64,000 nt of DNA. Origin: Clostridium bowmanii (lineage in GTDB: Bacteria > Bacillota > Clostridia > Clostridiales > Clostridiaceae). The notes beneath the pieces are model-generated. The model worked only from the letters and a program-made list of their open reading frames with translations. It was not told the DNA's origin and ran no database searches. Made by a program: the position numbers and the translations under genes. The stretch is from positions 59,385 to 123,384 of the forward strand of contig NZ_JAHLDL010000013.1 in assembly GCF_018861315.1 (NCBI RefSeq), read 5' to 3'. Shown here piece after piece: positions 27,037-37,844 of the stretch (position 1 is its first letter; each line of letters opens with the position of its first letter).

Positions 27037-27301
27037 TTATTCCTTATTTTCATCCTCATCTTTAATGTATAAATTAACTTTGACAAACTCTAAAGGTGAA
27101 GCTTTTATATATTTTTTAAATACCGTGGAATTCATTAACTACTGGATCAATAAATTCTATTCGATGTGGTGAATAAACAATTAACTTATCAGATACCTTT
27201 TTAGTAGTTGCTACATCCTTTGCTGTCTCCTTCTTTGCTCCACATGCTGTTAAAGATATTATTATTAATGATGCCATTAAAATTGATACTGCTTTTTTCA
27301 T
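27037..27301 (-). pseudogene. Truncated Fe(III)-type ABC binding lipoprotein
   Basis: The first 61 residues are a signal peptide with lipobox LTACG and then KLIVYSPHRIEFIDPVVNEF. This is the start of an iron(III)/AfuA-type solute-binding protein, normally about 340 residues. The frame then stops at 27116. The neighbouring frame carries an unrelated tail, KASPLEFVKVNLYIKDEDE, ending at 27037, which must be the end of another gene. A deletion seems to have joined the two. No permease or ATPase remains. Confidence 0.75.
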
Positions 27302-27455
27302 TAATTAACCCCCCTATTTTTATGTAAACGTTTATCTATTAACTAAATGTTAACATAATTCCTAGTTGTCAACAATCCTAAAAAACAGGAATATTATACT
27401 TAAAAATGAACATACAATTTTAAATAACACTCTAGAAAAGAGCAAAAATACAAAT

Positions 27456-27481
27456 AGGCATCCCTAAACACAAGGATGCCT
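27456..27481 (-). terminator. Terminator after the GGDEF-EAL gene
   Basis: AGGCATCC and GGATGCCT form a perfect 8-bp stem 17 bases after the stop of the GGDEF-EAL gene, followed by a weak T-rich stretch. Confidence 0.6.
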
Positions 27482-27497
27482 ATAATTATAAAACTCT

Positions 27498-30452
27498 TCA
27501 CACTATGTTTGTATCTAAAAGTCTTTCAGTATCCACAACATTCAATGGCTTACTATAGTAATACCCTTGTATGTAGTCGCATTGTTTTCCTTTAAGTATT
27601 AATAACTGCTCCTCAGTCTCTACCCCTTCGGCTACAACTTTTAAATCCATGCTATGAGCCATTTGGATTATATTTTTAATAATTGATTTGTTTTGTTTAT
27701 TTGAAGTTATGTTATCAATAAAGGATTTATCAATTTTTAAAGTAGATATTGGAATTCTCATTAGATAGTTAAGTGAGGAATATCCAGTACCAAAATCATC
27801 TAGAGCAATTCTAATACCCATATTCATAAGTTCCTTTAATATCTTTATATTGGAATCAAGTGATTCCATAAGCACAGTTTCAGTAATTTCTAGTTCCACA
27901 ATACTCGGATTAATCCCCGTAGACTTCAGAATACCCTTAACAGTTTCTAGAAAGTTAATTTGATGTATATCTACTGAAGAAACATTGATACTAATACTCT
28001 TGAATTTATAGCCTGCCTGTAACCATTTTACACTCTGCTTACAAGCTTCATTAAGTACCCATCTGTCTATTTCACTTATATAACCTGTTTCTTCCGCTAT
28101 AGGAATAAATTCCACAGGAGGTACAAATCCTAACTCCACACTATTTAACCTGAGCAGAGCTTCAAAACCAAATATCTCATTTCTTTGTGCATCATACTGA
28201 GGTTGATAATGTATGCTTAACTCATTATTTTCAATTGCATTTCTTAGTATTCTATCTATACAGGTTTTTCTTTCTAATTTTAAATACATTTCTCCATCAA
28301 ATCTAGCAAATCTATTCTTGCCTAGCTCTTTTGCTTTATACATGGCTACATCTGCATTTTTTAATATAGTATTTATATCCATTCCATCCTTCGGATATAT
28401 TGCCACACCTATACTTGCGGTAATATACATTTGCTTGTTATCAATTTCAAAAAACTTATCAAATATTGCAAGCAATCCTTTTGCATAAGACTTTACTTCA
28501 AATTCTTCGTGGAGGGGATGAAGTAATATAAATTCATCCCCTCCTAACCTGCATAGTGTATCATTTATCTTTATTGTGGATTCTAATTGTTTTGCTATGT
28601 ATGTTAGTAATTTGTCCCCATAATTATGACCCATAGTGTCATTTATATTTTTGAAATTATCTAAGTCTATAAAAAACACGGCTCCTCCTGTATTTTTGTG
28701 CTTTGCTATTTTTAGTTGTTGGTTTAGTTTATTCATGAAAAAAGTTCTATTAGGAAGTTTAGTAAGAGCATCATAGTAAGCCATATATTTTATTTTGTCT
28801 TCCGAGTTTTTTCTCTCTGTAATATCTGTAATAGAGCCTGCAAGCTTTACTGCTATACCATCAGAGTTTCTTAATGCCTTACCTCTAGTGGATACCCAAA
28901 TATAAGTGCCATCATTAATTATCATTCTAAACTCAGATTTATAAATTGAAGTTTTATTGCTAATGTAATTTTCAAGATCCTTTAAAGCAAAAGATGAGTC
29001 TTCTGGATGAACAAGTTTTTGTAAGAAATCATTTATAATAAGACTTCTAGTTGGTTTATAACCTGTAATTTCAAATAATTTAGCAGAAGCGAAAAAAAAA
29101 CCTGCTTTCAGATCAAATTCCCAAATTGAATCATTAGACCCCTCTAAAGCAAGTTGGTATCTTTCGTCACTAATTCTTAATGACTCCTCCTTGTATTGAA
29201 GTTCATCGTACTGCTGACGAAGTTCTTCTTCTGTGGCTGATAATTCTTCATGTACCGCTAATAATTCCTCATAAGTAGAACTGATTTTATTAATCATAAC
29301 ATTAAAGCCGATTCCTAATTCTCCAAATTCATCTCTAGTTTGAATATTCGTAGCTCTAACTTCTAGATTTCCCTTTTCAGCTTCATGCATTAAAGAGGTT
29401 AACTGCATGATTGGTTTTGTGATATATTTTGTGAATATAAGTGTAAAAAGCAAAGTTAAAAATAACACGGTTAAGGTTATATAAAATATAAAATATTCAA
29501 TTTTAGTTATCGTTGAGGTTAGCTCACTTTTGGGCACAACTGAGGCCATCTTCCATCCTGTATAAGGAGAAGAGTATACATTAACTAACACTGGTTTCCC
29601 ATCTATAATGGTTTCAAAATCAGAGTTATTTTCAGTAAATAGCTTATTATAATCTTTAATAGTGTATTTTAAATATTTACCAGTTTCGGCATCTTTATAG
29701 TTTTTTTTATTTAGCAGAGTTATGTTTTTAAAATTCAAATTGCTATCAGGATGGGCTAGTATTGTGCCCTCTTTTGAAAAAAGAAATACATATCCCGTAT
29801 CCCCCATTTTTACATTTTCTATCATTTTGGACAATTTGTTTAAACTTACATCAATTCCCATCACACCTAAAACATTTCCAGATGAATCTTTCACAGTTGA
29901 AGAGGCACTTATGATTAATGAATTATGCTCGTCAGACGATGTATATGGCGCTGAGATTAATACCTCATTTGGTTTTTTTAATGCGTCGGTATACCAAGGT
30001 CTTATCCTAGGGTCATATTTATTAACAATCAAACCATCTGGCCACCGAATATAGCCTCCCCATTTAGTTCCAAGATAAACATCTGAAGCATCTGGATGAG
30101 TTATTCCATAGGTTTCAAATTGATTGTAAATAGTACTTTCAATTCCTGATATTCCTTTGGAGTATTTTTTAATCGACTTATCTTTTGGCATGTTAAATAA
30201 AGCCAATATTGAAGCATCAGCTTTTTTGACATCCACAGAGGATGCTAAAAATCTATTATTGTCTTTTATTTGTTTAAACATATTCGAAAAGGTATTATCC
30301 ACTTGTACCATTTGTCTTCTTGTCTCCGATACTATATCTTTTTTTAGAAAGGTGTAAATATAGTTATGTGTTATTACAGCTATTGGAATAGATGTAAGTA
30401 ATATGATTACTACAAAGTATAAAAATAATTTCCATCGAAAAGTAAGCTTCAT
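27498..30452 (-). CDS. Cache-HAMP-PAS-GGDEF-EAL cyclic-di-GMP protein
   Basis: A 984-residue membrane signalling protein. An N-terminal helix leads to an extracellular double-Cache sensor (about 35-320), a second helix, HAMP, a coiled coil rich in Glu, PAS (about 435-560), GGDEF and EAL. The cyclase site reads RLGGDEF and the phosphodiesterase has FEALLR, EITETVLM and DDFGTGYSSL, so both active sites look intact. It may make or destroy c-di-GMP according to the ligand. The ATG at 30452 follows AAGGGGTG. Confidence 0.92.
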   Translation of the reverse strand: MKLTFRWKLFLYFVVIILLTSIPIAVITHNYIYTFLKKDIVSETRRQMVQVDNTFSNMFKQIKDNNRFLASSVDVKKADASILALFNMPKDKSIKKYSKGISGIESTIYNQFETYGITHPDASDVYLGTKWGGYIRWPDGLIVNKYDPRIRPWYTDALKKPNEVLISAPYTSSDEHNSLIISASSTVKDSSGNVLGVMGIDVSLNKLSKMIENVKMGDTGYVFLFSKEGTILAHPDSNLNFKNITLLNKKNYKDAETGKYLKYTIKDYNKLFTENNSDFETIIDGKPVLVNVYSSPYTGWKMASVVPKSELTSTITKIEYFIFYITLTVLFLTLLFTLIFTKYITKPIMQLTSLMHEAEKGNLEVRATNIQTRDEFGELGIGFNVMINKISSTYEELLAVHEELSATEEELRQQYDELQYKEESLRISDERYQLALEGSNDSIWEFDLKAGFFFASAKLFEITGYKPTRSLIINDFLQKLVHPEDSSFALKDLENYISNKTSIYKSEFRMIINDGTYIWVSTRGKALRNSDGIAVKLAGSITDITERKNSEDKIKYMAYYDALTKLPNRTFFMNKLNQQLKIAKHKNTGGAVFFIDLDNFKNINDTMGHNYGDKLLTYIAKQLESTIKINDTLCRLGGDEFILLHPLHEEFEVKSYAKGLLAIFDKFFEIDNKQMYITASIGVAIYPKDGMDINTILKNADVAMYKAKELGKNRFARFDGEMYLKLERKTCIDRILRNAIENNELSIHYQPQYDAQRNEIFGFEALLRLNSVELGFVPPVEFIPIAEETGYISEIDRWVLNEACKQSVKWLQAGYKFKSISINVSSVDIHQINFLETVKGILKSTGINPSIVELEITETVLMESLDSNIKILKELMNMGIRIALDDFGTGYSSLNYLMRIPISTLKIDKSFIDNITSNKQNKSIIKNIIQMAHSMDLKVVAEGVETEEQLLILKGKQCDYIQGYYYSKPLNVVDTERLLDTNIV

Positions 30453-30681
30453 AACTAACACCCCTTAAGTATTTAAGTTTAATATGGCTTGGACTTAAGT
30501 GATTAGCTTATAAACTTTTTCCCCAATCTACATGTCCCATATAGGTATTATTGTAGCATGGGATAATATCATGTCAATACATATATTCCAAAGTTGGTAA
30601 TATTTTTTTCTTTTATAACATTAAATGGTATAATACTTATATTAAAGCAGATACAAATATTATATTTTAAGGAGTGTAAAT

Positions 30682-31842
30682 ATGATTAAAGTTATAATCC
30701 AAGAGTGTGATAACTACAACATAAATGCTGTTATAGAAAAATTGAACAGCGGTATGGAACTTATTGGCGGTTGGAAATCCTTTGTAAAACCTGGAATGAA
30801 GGTACTTTTAAAAGTGAATCTAATTGGTCCTAAATCCTCTGAAACTGCTGCAGTTACCCATTGTGAATTTGTACGAGCTATAACTAGAATTTTAAAGGCC
30901 ATGGACTGTAGTGTATGGATAGGCGATAGCTCCGGTGGTGCAATAGCAGGAATAGCTCCCACGGCACAAAGTTTTGAAGTATCTGGGCTTAATAAAGTAG
31001 CTAAAGATGAAGGTGCAGAAATTAAAAACTTTGACAAAGAAGGAGTTGTTGAATGTAGCATTAACTCTGATTACGGAGATAAATTGTATTTAGCAAAACC
31101 TATTTTTGATGCTGACTTAGTTATTAACCTTCCAAAGTTTAAAACCCATACAGCCGGAATTTACACAGGAGCAGTTAAAAACGTATTTGGACTTATTCCT
31201 GGGCTTAAAAAAGCAGAATATCATAAGCTACTACCAGATCCAAAAAATTTTGGTAGCATGCTAGCAGACATACATGAAAATTCTAAAATTTCACTACACA
31301 TTATGGATGGAATTACTGCAATGCAAGGTGAAGGGCCTACTGCAGGTGATGTTTACAATGCACATAAAATACTGATAAGTACAGATCCTCTAGCTCTTGA
31401 TACAGTGGCCGCAAAGATGATTGGCCTTGATATTAAAGATATTCCCATACTAAATGCAGCTAGAGAAAAGAACATTGGACAATGGGACTTAGAAAATATT
31501 CAGGTTTGTGGAGACTATGACTCTTCCCCTGAACTTATAGACTTCAAATTACCCAAAAGATTCAATAGTAAAAAGAAGCAAAACTATAAAGCACTTATAA
31601 AGGTAATAAATTTCTTGAAAACACGACCAAAAATTAACCTTTCTGTCTGCAAGCAATGTAATATGTGCGTAGAAAGTTGCCCTGTTCAGGCTATAGATAA
31701 AGATACTAAAAGAATTGACTATTCTAAATGTATTGAATGCATGTGTTGCCATGAATTATGCAGATATAAAGCAGTTGAGCTAAAAAAAGACAATATAATT
31801 GCGGGGCTTATGACCAAATTCTATAGAGGTAAATACAAATAA
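30682..31842 (+). CDS. DUF362 protein with C-terminal 4Fe-4S ferredoxin domain
   Basis: A 386-residue protein. The DUF362 part contains the typical KVNLIGPK, VWIGDSSGG and INLPKFKTHTAGIYTGAVKN motifs. The last 80 residues hold two clusters of cysteines, CKQCNMCVESCP and CIECMCCHELC, which bind two 4Fe-4S centres. Such proteins are common in anaerobes, and their reaction is not established. Redox activity is inferred from the ferredoxin domain. It has its own promoter region and a GGAG site before the ATG. Confidence 0.88.
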   Translation: MIKVIIQECDNYNINAVIEKLNSGMELIGGWKSFVKPGMKVLLKVNLIGPKSSETAAVTHCEFVRAITRILKAMDCSVWIGDSSGGAIAGIAPTAQSFEVSGLNKVAKDEGAEIKNFDKEGVVECSINSDYGDKLYLAKPIFDADLVINLPKFKTHTAGIYTGAVKNVFGLIPGLKKAEYHKLLPDPKNFGSMLADIHENSKISLHIMDGITAMQGEGPTAGDVYNAHKILISTDPLALDTVAAKMIGLDIKDIPILNAAREKNIGQWDLENIQVCGDYDSSPELIDFKLPKRFNSKKKQNYKALIKVINFLKTRPKINLSVCKQCNMCVESCPVQAIDKDTKRIDYSKCIECMCCHELCRYKAVELKKDNIIAGLMTKFYRGKYK

Positions 31843-31983
31843 TAAAATAATAGCCTATCATCCTAGATTCATTAACAATGGGAGTATAAGCTATTGTTAA
31901 TTTGTATATGTATGTTTGAATTTATAGGATACAATTAGTATGATATAATAAACCTATTAAAAACAATTAAGGAAGGAATTATT

Positions 31984-32613
31984 ATGAGTGAACCATTATT
32001 TCAAGCTAGTAATCTAATTTACAAAGATTTTTTAACTTATAGCAGTGTAAAAATTGAACAAGGCATGATCAATTTCATTGTTGGTGAAAGTGGATGTGGT
32101 AAAAGCACTTTCTTAAAACTATTAAACCAGTCTATAAATCCAGCATCAGGCGAATTATTATATAAAGGTACACCGATAGAGGATTATGATCCTATTGCTC
32201 TAAGACGTGAGGTAAGCCTAGTTTCTCAGGAGCCTTTTCTTTTTGATGAGAGCATAATAGACAATTTCAAAACCTTTTATTCACTAAGGAAAAAAACTAT
32301 GCCTAGTAGTGATTATGTGAAATATATTATGGATCTTTGCTGCGTAAATGTTCCACTAGACCAAAGTGCCTCTACTCTTTCTGGCGGAGAGCGTCAAAGA
32401 GTGTATACATCCATATTTTTATCATTATGCCCTAAGGTCATATTACTGGACGAGCCAACTGCAGCTCTGGATGAAAAAAACAGCCATAGTATAATGGAAA
32501 ATATAACAAACTTCTGCAAGGAAAAAAATATTGATATTGTAATAGTAAGTCACAATAAAACTATTGTTGAAGATTTTTGTGAAAATAAAATCGAAATGAT
32601 TAAGGAAGTGTAA
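31984..32613 (+). CDS. ABC transporter ATPase, FetA-like
   Basis: The 209-residue ATPase has Walker A GESGCGKS at 34-41, the signature LSGGERQR, Walker B VILLDEPTAALDE and the switch histidine in VIVSHN. It overlaps in operon with the permease, which begins two bases after its stop. The pair resembles E. coli FetAB (YbbLM), implicated in iron export and oxidative-stress resistance. With feo and a metal ATPase nearby, a role in metal balance is reasonable but inferred. Confidence 0.88.
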   Translation: MSEPLFQASNLIYKDFLTYSSVKIEQGMINFIVGESGCGKSTFLKLLNQSINPASGELLYKGTPIEDYDPIALRREVSLVSQEPFLFDESIIDNFKTFYSLRKKTMPSSDYVKYIMDLCCVNVPLDQSASTLSGGERQRVYTSIFLSLCPKVILLDEPTAALDEKNSHSIMENITNFCKEKNIDIVIVSHNKTIVEDFCENKIEMIKEV

Positions 32614-32615
32614 AT

Positions 32616-33386
32616 ATGAAAGGAGCAGTTTCACTAAGTATTTTTCAATTTTCACTTATTTATCTACTTCTAATTATAGTGTTAATAATAATGAAAAAAT
32701 CAAAAGTAAACCAGACAAGGCTTCTTTTAGTTGCAAGTTTGAGAATGACAGTTCAGCTTGTAATAGTGGGTTATGTACTTCAATATGTGTTTAGTAATCC
32801 AAACCCCCTATTTACTGTGTTTTTTTTAATTATTATGATAGCATTTTCTGTTAATCGTGTAATTTCACATAGAACTGACTTGAACCGAAATTTTAAAATT
32901 GCCATAGCAGCTTCACTAGCATTCTCAGGGCTTTTTGTTCTAATCTTCTTTGTTACAATAGTGGTTAGAAAATCCATATTTAACCCACAATATACTATAC
33001 CACTAGCTGGTATGATTATTGGTAATGCTATGACAGGAGTAAACATTGCAATTAAAACCTTTATGGATGACATAAGCAATTCGAAAAGTAAAATTAATAC
33101 ACTACTCAATTTAGGAGTGGAACCTAAAGATATATTAAAGCCTTTTGCTAATAATGCACTAGAAACTGCCTTAATACCTACCATGAATTCCATGCTAGGA
33201 ATGGGAATAATCTTTTTACCTGGAATGATGACAGGGCAAATGTTATCAGGTACCTTACCTACCACAGCCATTATGTACCAAATAGCAATCATGATTGCCA
33301 TTTGTACTTCAGTATGTATAACAGTGTTCTTATCCCTGAACTTAGGTTATAAATCTTTGTATAATAGTAAAAAGCAATTTTTATAA
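32616..33386 (+). CDS. ABC transporter permease, FetB-like (UPF0014)
   Basis: A 256-residue membrane protein with about seven helices and the family hallmarks RMTVQLVIVGYVLQYVF, GMIIGNAMTG and FLPGMMTGQMLSG. It is the membrane half of the FetAB-like system encoded just upstream, and the length is normal. A bidirectional terminator follows at 33413-33444. Confidence 0.9.
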   Translation: MKGAVSLSIFQFSLIYLLLIIVLIIMKKSKVNQTRLLLVASLRMTVQLVIVGYVLQYVFSNPNPLFTVFFLIIMIAFSVNRVISHRTDLNRNFKIAIAASLAFSGLFVLIFFVTIVVRKSIFNPQYTIPLAGMIIGNAMTGVNIAIKTFMDDISNSKSKINTLLNLGVEPKDILKPFANNALETALIPTMNSMLGMGIIFLPGMMTGQMLSGTLPTTAIMYQIAIMIAICTSVCITVFLSLNLGYKSLYNSKKQFL

Positions 33387-33412
33387 ACTTAAAAATATCT
33401 AATAATAGAACA

Positions 33413-33444
33413 AACCTGCAGTTCAGATATAAACTGCAGGTTTT
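33413..33444. terminator. Bidirectional terminator between fetB-like and gnd
   Basis: AACCTGCAGTT and AACTGCAGGTT form a perfect 11-bp stem followed by TTTT on the plus strand. It lies between two convergent genes. Confidence 0.85.
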
Positions 33445-33457
33445 AATATTTTCTATT

Positions 33458-34873
33458 TTATTTAATTTCAGTTACCCATTCATGATGAAATATTCCTTCT
33501 TTATCCCTTCTTTCAAAAGTATGAGCACCAAAATAATCTCTCTGTGCCTGTAGCAGGTTAGCTGGAAGATTTGCACTTCTATAACTGTCATAGTACATCA
33601 TCGCACTAGAAAATCCTGGCACTGGAATACCTAAATTTACAGCTGTAGATACAACCAGTCTTAAGTCCTTTTGATAACTATTAAGGATATCCTTAAAATA
33701 TGAATCTAACATCAGATTTTTAATATTAGCATCCTTTTCATAAGCATCATTTATCTTATTAAGGAATTGAGCTCTAATTATACAACCGCCTCTAAATATC
33801 TTAGCGATTTTTCCATATTCAAGCTCCCAATTATATTCTATGGCTGCTGCACTCATAAGTGAGAACCCCTGTGCATAGGAACATATTTTACTTGCATAAA
33901 GAGCTTTTCTTACTGACTCTATAAACTCATTTACATCTCCCTTAAATTTTGCATCTGGTCCTTTTAAAATACTACTTGCCAATACTCGTTGATCTTTTAT
34001 GGCAGACAGACAACGTGAAAAAACAGCCTCTGTTATAGTAGATATAGGTACTGCCAAGTCCAAAGCGCTTTGACTAGTCCATTTTCCTGTTCCCTTTTGG
34101 CCAGCCTTATCTAAAATAATATCCACCATGTACTCTCCAGTTTCATTATCCTTTTTCGTAAATATTTCACTAGTTATCTCCATTAAATAACTATCAAGTT
34201 CACCTTCATTCCACACCTTAAAAACATCATGAAGCTGATCATTGGAAAGTCCTAAAGCTTCTTTTAAAAGATCATAAGCTTCACAAATAAGCTGCATATC
34301 TGCATATTCAATACCATTATGAACCATTTTAACATAATGTCCTGCTCCGTTTTCTCCAATATAAGTACAGCAAGGTTCTCCATCTACTTTTGCAGCTATA
34401 GCTGTAAAAATTGGTTCAACTATTTTATAAGCTTCAATTTCACCACCAGGCATAATTGCTGGACCTTTTAAAGCACCCTCTTCTCCTCCTGAAACTCCTG
34501 CACCAATGAATTTAAATCCCAGAGCTTCAAGCTGCTTGCTCCTACGTGTTGTATCCATAAAAAATGAATTGCCGCCATCAATTAAAATATCCCGCTTAGA
34601 CATATATGGTATTAATTCTTCTATAACATAATCAACAGGCTTTCCTGCTTTTATCATAATCAATATTTTTCTAGGTGTTTCTAGAGAATTTACAAACTCT
34701 TGTATAGAATAGGTTCCCACAATATTTTTATCTTTTTGCTCTATTAATAACTCATCTGTCTTAATCCTATTTCTATTGTAAACTGAAACTGAATAGCCAT
34801 TGCTTTCAACATTCAAGGCTAAATTTTTGCCCATGACACCCATACCTATAACTCCAAATTGCTGTTTATCCAT
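33458..34873 (-). CDS. gnd: 6-phosphogluconate dehydrogenase (copy 1)
   Basis: Oxidises and decarboxylates 6-phosphogluconate to ribulose 5-phosphate with NADP. The 471 residues have [10 protein letters not shown] at the nucleotide site, the [16 protein letters not shown] substrate loop, the catalytic lysine in [12 protein letters not shown], and [16 protein letters not shown]. It is a close paralogue of the copy at 35040. A terminator lies between them at 35001-35034, so this copy must have its own promoter in 34874-35000. It is not part of the gluconate operon itself. Confidence 0.95.
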   Translation of the reverse strand: MDKQQFGVIGMGVMGKNLALNVESNGYSVSVYNRNRIKTDELLIEQKDKNIVGTYSIQEFVNSLETPRKILIMIKAGKPVDYVIEELIPYMSKRDILIDGGNSFFMDTTRRSKQLEALGFKFIGAGVSGGEEGALKGPAIMPGGEIEAYKIVEPIFTAIAAKVDGEPCCTYIGENGAGHYVKMVHNGIEYADMQLICEAYDLLKEALGLSNDQLHDVFKVWNEGELDSYLMEITSEIFTKKDNETGEYMVDIILDKAGQKGTGKWTSQSALDLAVPISTITEAVFSRCLSAIKDQRVLASSILKGPDAKFKGDVNEFIESVRKALYASKICSYAQGFSLMSAAAIEYNWELEYGKIAKIFRGGCIIRAQFLNKINDAYEKDANIKNLMLDSYFKDILNSYQKDLRLVVSTAVNLGIPVPGFSSAMMYYDSYRSANLPANLLQAQRDYFGAHTFERRDKEGIFHHEWVTEIK

Positions 34874-35000
34874 AATTTCGCTCCTTATTACAGTACAAAT
34901 TTACTTCTCATATAATTTTTTTTATTTTCTTAATTATACACTTAAAACACTGAAATAAGTACAGTATTTATTATTGATTAATAAGGATTATAAAACAAGA

Positions 35001-35034
35001 TGCCACCCACATGTCACTTTCCACGTGGGTGGCA
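35001..35034 (-). terminator. Terminator of the gluconate operon
   Basis: TGCCACCCAC and GTGGGTGGCA form a GC-rich 10-bp stem directly after the second gnd copy, followed on the minus strand by TCTTGTTTT. Confidence 0.85.
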
Positions 35035-35039
35035 CCTCT

Positions 35040-36449
35040 TTATTCACATACCCATTCATGATGAAAGTTCCCTTTTTTATCCGTTCTTTCAAAGGTATGT
35101 GCGCCAAAATAATCTCTTTGTGCCTGAAGTAAGTTTGCTGGAAGGTTTGCACTTCTATAGCTATCATAGTACATTATTGCACTAGAGAATCCTGGAACTG
35201 GCACACCTAAAGTTACAGCTGTTGATACTACATAACGTAAGTCCTTTTGATAACTACTAAGAATATTTTTGAAATAAGAATCTAACATTAAATTTTTGAT
35301 ATCAGCATCTTTTACATAAGCATCGTTTATCTTGTTAAGAAATTGAGCTCTAATAATACAGCCACCTCTAAATATTTTAGCGATTTTTCCATATTCAAGC
35401 TCCCAACTATACTCCTTAGCTGCAGCTTTCATAAGTGCAAATCCTTGAGCATAAGAACATATTTTGCTTGTATAAAGAGCTCTTCTTACAGATTCTATAA
35501 ACTTATTTATATCCCCTTCAAATTTCACCTCTGGTCCTTTTAAAACATCACTTGCCAGGACTCTTTCATCTTTTATGGCAGAAATGCAACGAGCAAAAAC
35601 AGACTCCGTTATGGTAGGTATTGGTACTGCCAAATCCAGAGCGCTTTGACTAGTCCATTTTCCAGTTCCCTTTTGCCCTGCCCTATCTAAAATAATATCT
35701 ACCATGCACTCTCCAGATTCATTATCCACTTGTGCAAATATTTCACTGGTTATTTCCATTAGATAGCTATCAAGCTCACCACTATTCCACTCAGCAAAAA
35801 CCTCATGAAGCTGATCATTGGATAGCCCTAAAACTTCTTTTAAAAGTGTATAAGCTTCGCAAATAAGTTGCATGTCTGCATACTCAATACCATTATGAAC
35901 CATCTTTACATAATGTCCTGCTCCGTTTCCGCCAACATAAGTACAACAAGTCTCCCCATCTACTTTTGCAGCTATGGCTGTAAAAATTGGTTCTATTATT
36001 TTGTAAGCTTCAATATCCCCACCAGGCATAAGTGCGGGACCTTTTAAAGCCCCCTCTTCTCCTCCAGAAACTCCTATACCTATGAATTTAAAGCCCAATT
36101 CCTGGAGATTTTTGCTCCTACGTATTGTATCCATAAAAAATGAATTACCGCCATCAATTAATATGTCATCCTTTGAAATGTATGGTACTAATTCCTCTAT
36201 AACCTCATCAACAGATTTCCCTGCCTTAATCATAATAAGTATTTTTCTTGGAGTTTCAAGAGAATTTACAAACTCTTCTATAGTATATGTTCCCCCAATA
36301 TTTTTTTCTTTTGTTCCTACTAATAACTCCGCTGTGGCAATCTTATCTCTATCATAAACCGAAACTGATATCCCTCTACTTTCAATGTTTAAAGCTAGAT
36401 TTTTACCCATAACACCGATGCCTATAACTCCAAATTGTCGTTTTTCCAT
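35040..36449 (-). CDS. gnd: 6-phosphogluconate dehydrogenase (copy 2, gluconate operon)
   Basis: Same enzyme as copy 1, with 469 residues. The NADP site is [10 protein letters not shown], and [12 protein letters not shown] and [16 protein letters not shown] are conserved. Differences from copy 1 are scattered and conservative, with more than four in five residues the same by eye. It is the last gene of gntK-gntP-gnd, so it processes 6-phosphogluconate from imported gluconate. The pair arose by tandem duplication. Confidence 0.95.
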   Translation of the reverse strand: MEKRQFGVIGIGVMGKNLALNIESRGISVSVYDRDKIATAELLVGTKEKNIGGTYTIEEFVNSLETPRKILIMIKAGKSVDEVIEELVPYISKDDILIDGGNSFFMDTIRRSKNLQELGFKFIGIGVSGGEEGALKGPALMPGGDIEAYKIIEPIFTAIAAKVDGETCCTYVGGNGAGHYVKMVHNGIEYADMQLICEAYTLLKEVLGLSNDQLHEVFAEWNSGELDSYLMEITSEIFAQVDNESGECMVDIILDRAGQKGTGKWTSQSALDLAVPIPTITESVFARCISAIKDERVLASDVLKGPEVKFEGDINKFIESVRRALYTSKICSYAQGFALMKAAAKEYSWELEYGKIAKIFRGGCIIRAQFLNKINDAYVKDADIKNLMLDSYFKNILSSYQKDLRYVVSTAVTLGVPVPGFSSAIMYYDSYRSANLPANLLQAQRDYFGAHTFERTDKKGNFHHEWVCE

Positions 36450-36472
36450 AATATAAATCTCCTTTTTATAAA

Positions 36473-36506
36473 CTTATTTAGGAGAAGCAAGCTTCTCCTA
36501 AATAAG
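36473..36506 (-). promoter_or_regulatory. Perfect inverted repeat between gntP and gnd
   Basis: CTTATTTAGGAGAAG and its exact complement are separated by CAAG, giving a 15-bp stem four bases after the gntP stop. Only a weak T run follows, and the loop-side arm carries GGAG. It may be an RNA-processing or partial termination site setting gnd expression below gntP. Confidence 0.6.
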
Positions 36507-36509
36507 TTT

Positions 36510-37829
36510 TTAATGTACAACCATATTTATTAGTAAAACCATAATCAGACCAACCACTGAAATAATAGTTTCGAGTACTGTCCAGGATTTTAATGTTTCA
36601 GGTATTGATAGATTGAAGTATTCTTTAAACATCCAAAAACCAGGATCATTAACATGTGAGAATATTAAGCTTCCTGCACCTGTAGCTAACACCATAAGTT
36701 CTGGACTAGCACCTGTTACTACTACCAATGGGCCTACAATACCTGCTGCTGTAAGGCCTGCTACTGTTGCAGATCCTAATGCTATTCTAAGTATTGCAGC
36801 AATTAGCCACGCAAGTACTAATGGTGATATACTTGATCCTTTCATAATTAGTGCAACATAATCTGCAACTCCACTATCTACTAAAACCTGCTTGAAGGCT
36901 CCGCCTCCACCTATTATTAATAGTATCATAGCTATTGCTGCTATAGACTCACTTACAGTTTTCATAACTTCAGGCATCTTTTTACCCCTATTTAGCCCAA
37001 AAGTGAATATAGCTAAAAGTACGGCTAAAAGTAATGCTATTACTGGATCACCTAAGAAAGTAGTATAGTTTAATATAGGAGAAGTTTTTGGTAATACAAT
37101 GGTGGCAATAGCTCTTGCTGCCATAAGAATAACTGGAACTAAAGCCGTAAACACACTTAATCCAAAACCAGGCATTTCTTTATCTGTAAATATCTTAGGG
37201 TTAAATAATCCTTTCGGGATATCGTGCTCCATATGCTTTAAGAACTTTGTAAGTACAGGCCCCGCAAGAATTACTGCTGGTATAGCAACTACAATACCAT
37301 AAAGTAATGTCTTACCTAAATCTGCTTTATAAATAGCAGCTATAGCTGTAGGACCTGGATGTGGTGGTAAGAATCCATGAGTGGCTGAAAGCGCTGCCGC
37401 CATTGGAACTCCTATATATAAAAGTGGGATATCAGCTGCTGCTGCTATTGTGAATACTAATGGTATTAAAAGTACAAAGCCTATTTCATAAAATAGTGCC
37501 ATACCAACTATAAAACCTGTTATTACAACTGCCAATTGTATTCTCTTTTTTCCAAACTTATCAATTAACGTTAAGGCTATTCTTTGTGCGCCACCACTAT
37601 CTGCCATAAGTTTACCAAGCATGGCACCAAATCCAAGTACCAATGCAAGTGTACCTAATGTACCACCAACACCTTTTGTTATAGAAGTTACAACATTTGG
37701 CAATGGCATACCTTCCAAAATACCTACTGTTAGTGCCACAAGAATTAATGACAAAAACCCATTTAATTTAAATGCTATCATAAGAACTAATAGTAACACA
37801 ACCCCCAAAGCAACAATTAATAATGGCAT
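36510..37829 (-). CDS. gntP: Gluconate:H+ symporter
   Basis: Imports gluconate with protons. The 439 residues form about twelve helices with GntP-family motifs such as LMADSGGAQRIA, SATHGFLPPHPGPTAIA and GAGSLIFSHVNDPGFWMFKEYF. It lies 15 bases after gluconokinase in the same operon. Length and sequence are complete. Confidence 0.93.
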   Translation of the reverse strand: MPLLIVALGVVLLLVLMIAFKLNGFLSLILVALTVGILEGMPLPNVVTSITKGVGGTLGTLALVLGFGAMLGKLMADSGGAQRIALTLIDKFGKKRIQLAVVITGFIVGMALFYEIGFVLLIPLVFTIAAAADIPLLYIGVPMAAALSATHGFLPPHPGPTAIAAIYKADLGKTLLYGIVVAIPAVILAGPVLTKFLKHMEHDIPKGLFNPKIFTDKEMPGFGLSVFTALVPVILMAARAIATIVLPKTSPILNYTTFLGDPVIALLLAVLLAIFTFGLNRGKKMPEVMKTVSESIAAIAMILLIIGGGGAFKQVLVDSGVADYVALIMKGSSISPLVLAWLIAAILRIALGSATVAGLTAAGIVGPLVVVTGASPELMVLATGAGSLIFSHVNDPGFWMFKEYFNLSIPETLKSWTVLETIISVVGLIMVLLINMVVH

Positions 37830-37844
37830 AATAAAGTCCCCCTT

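Noticed and set aside
33458..36449. The two gnd genes as an assembly duplication
   Set aside because: They differ at scattered positions throughout and have different flanks and termination, so they are true paralogues.
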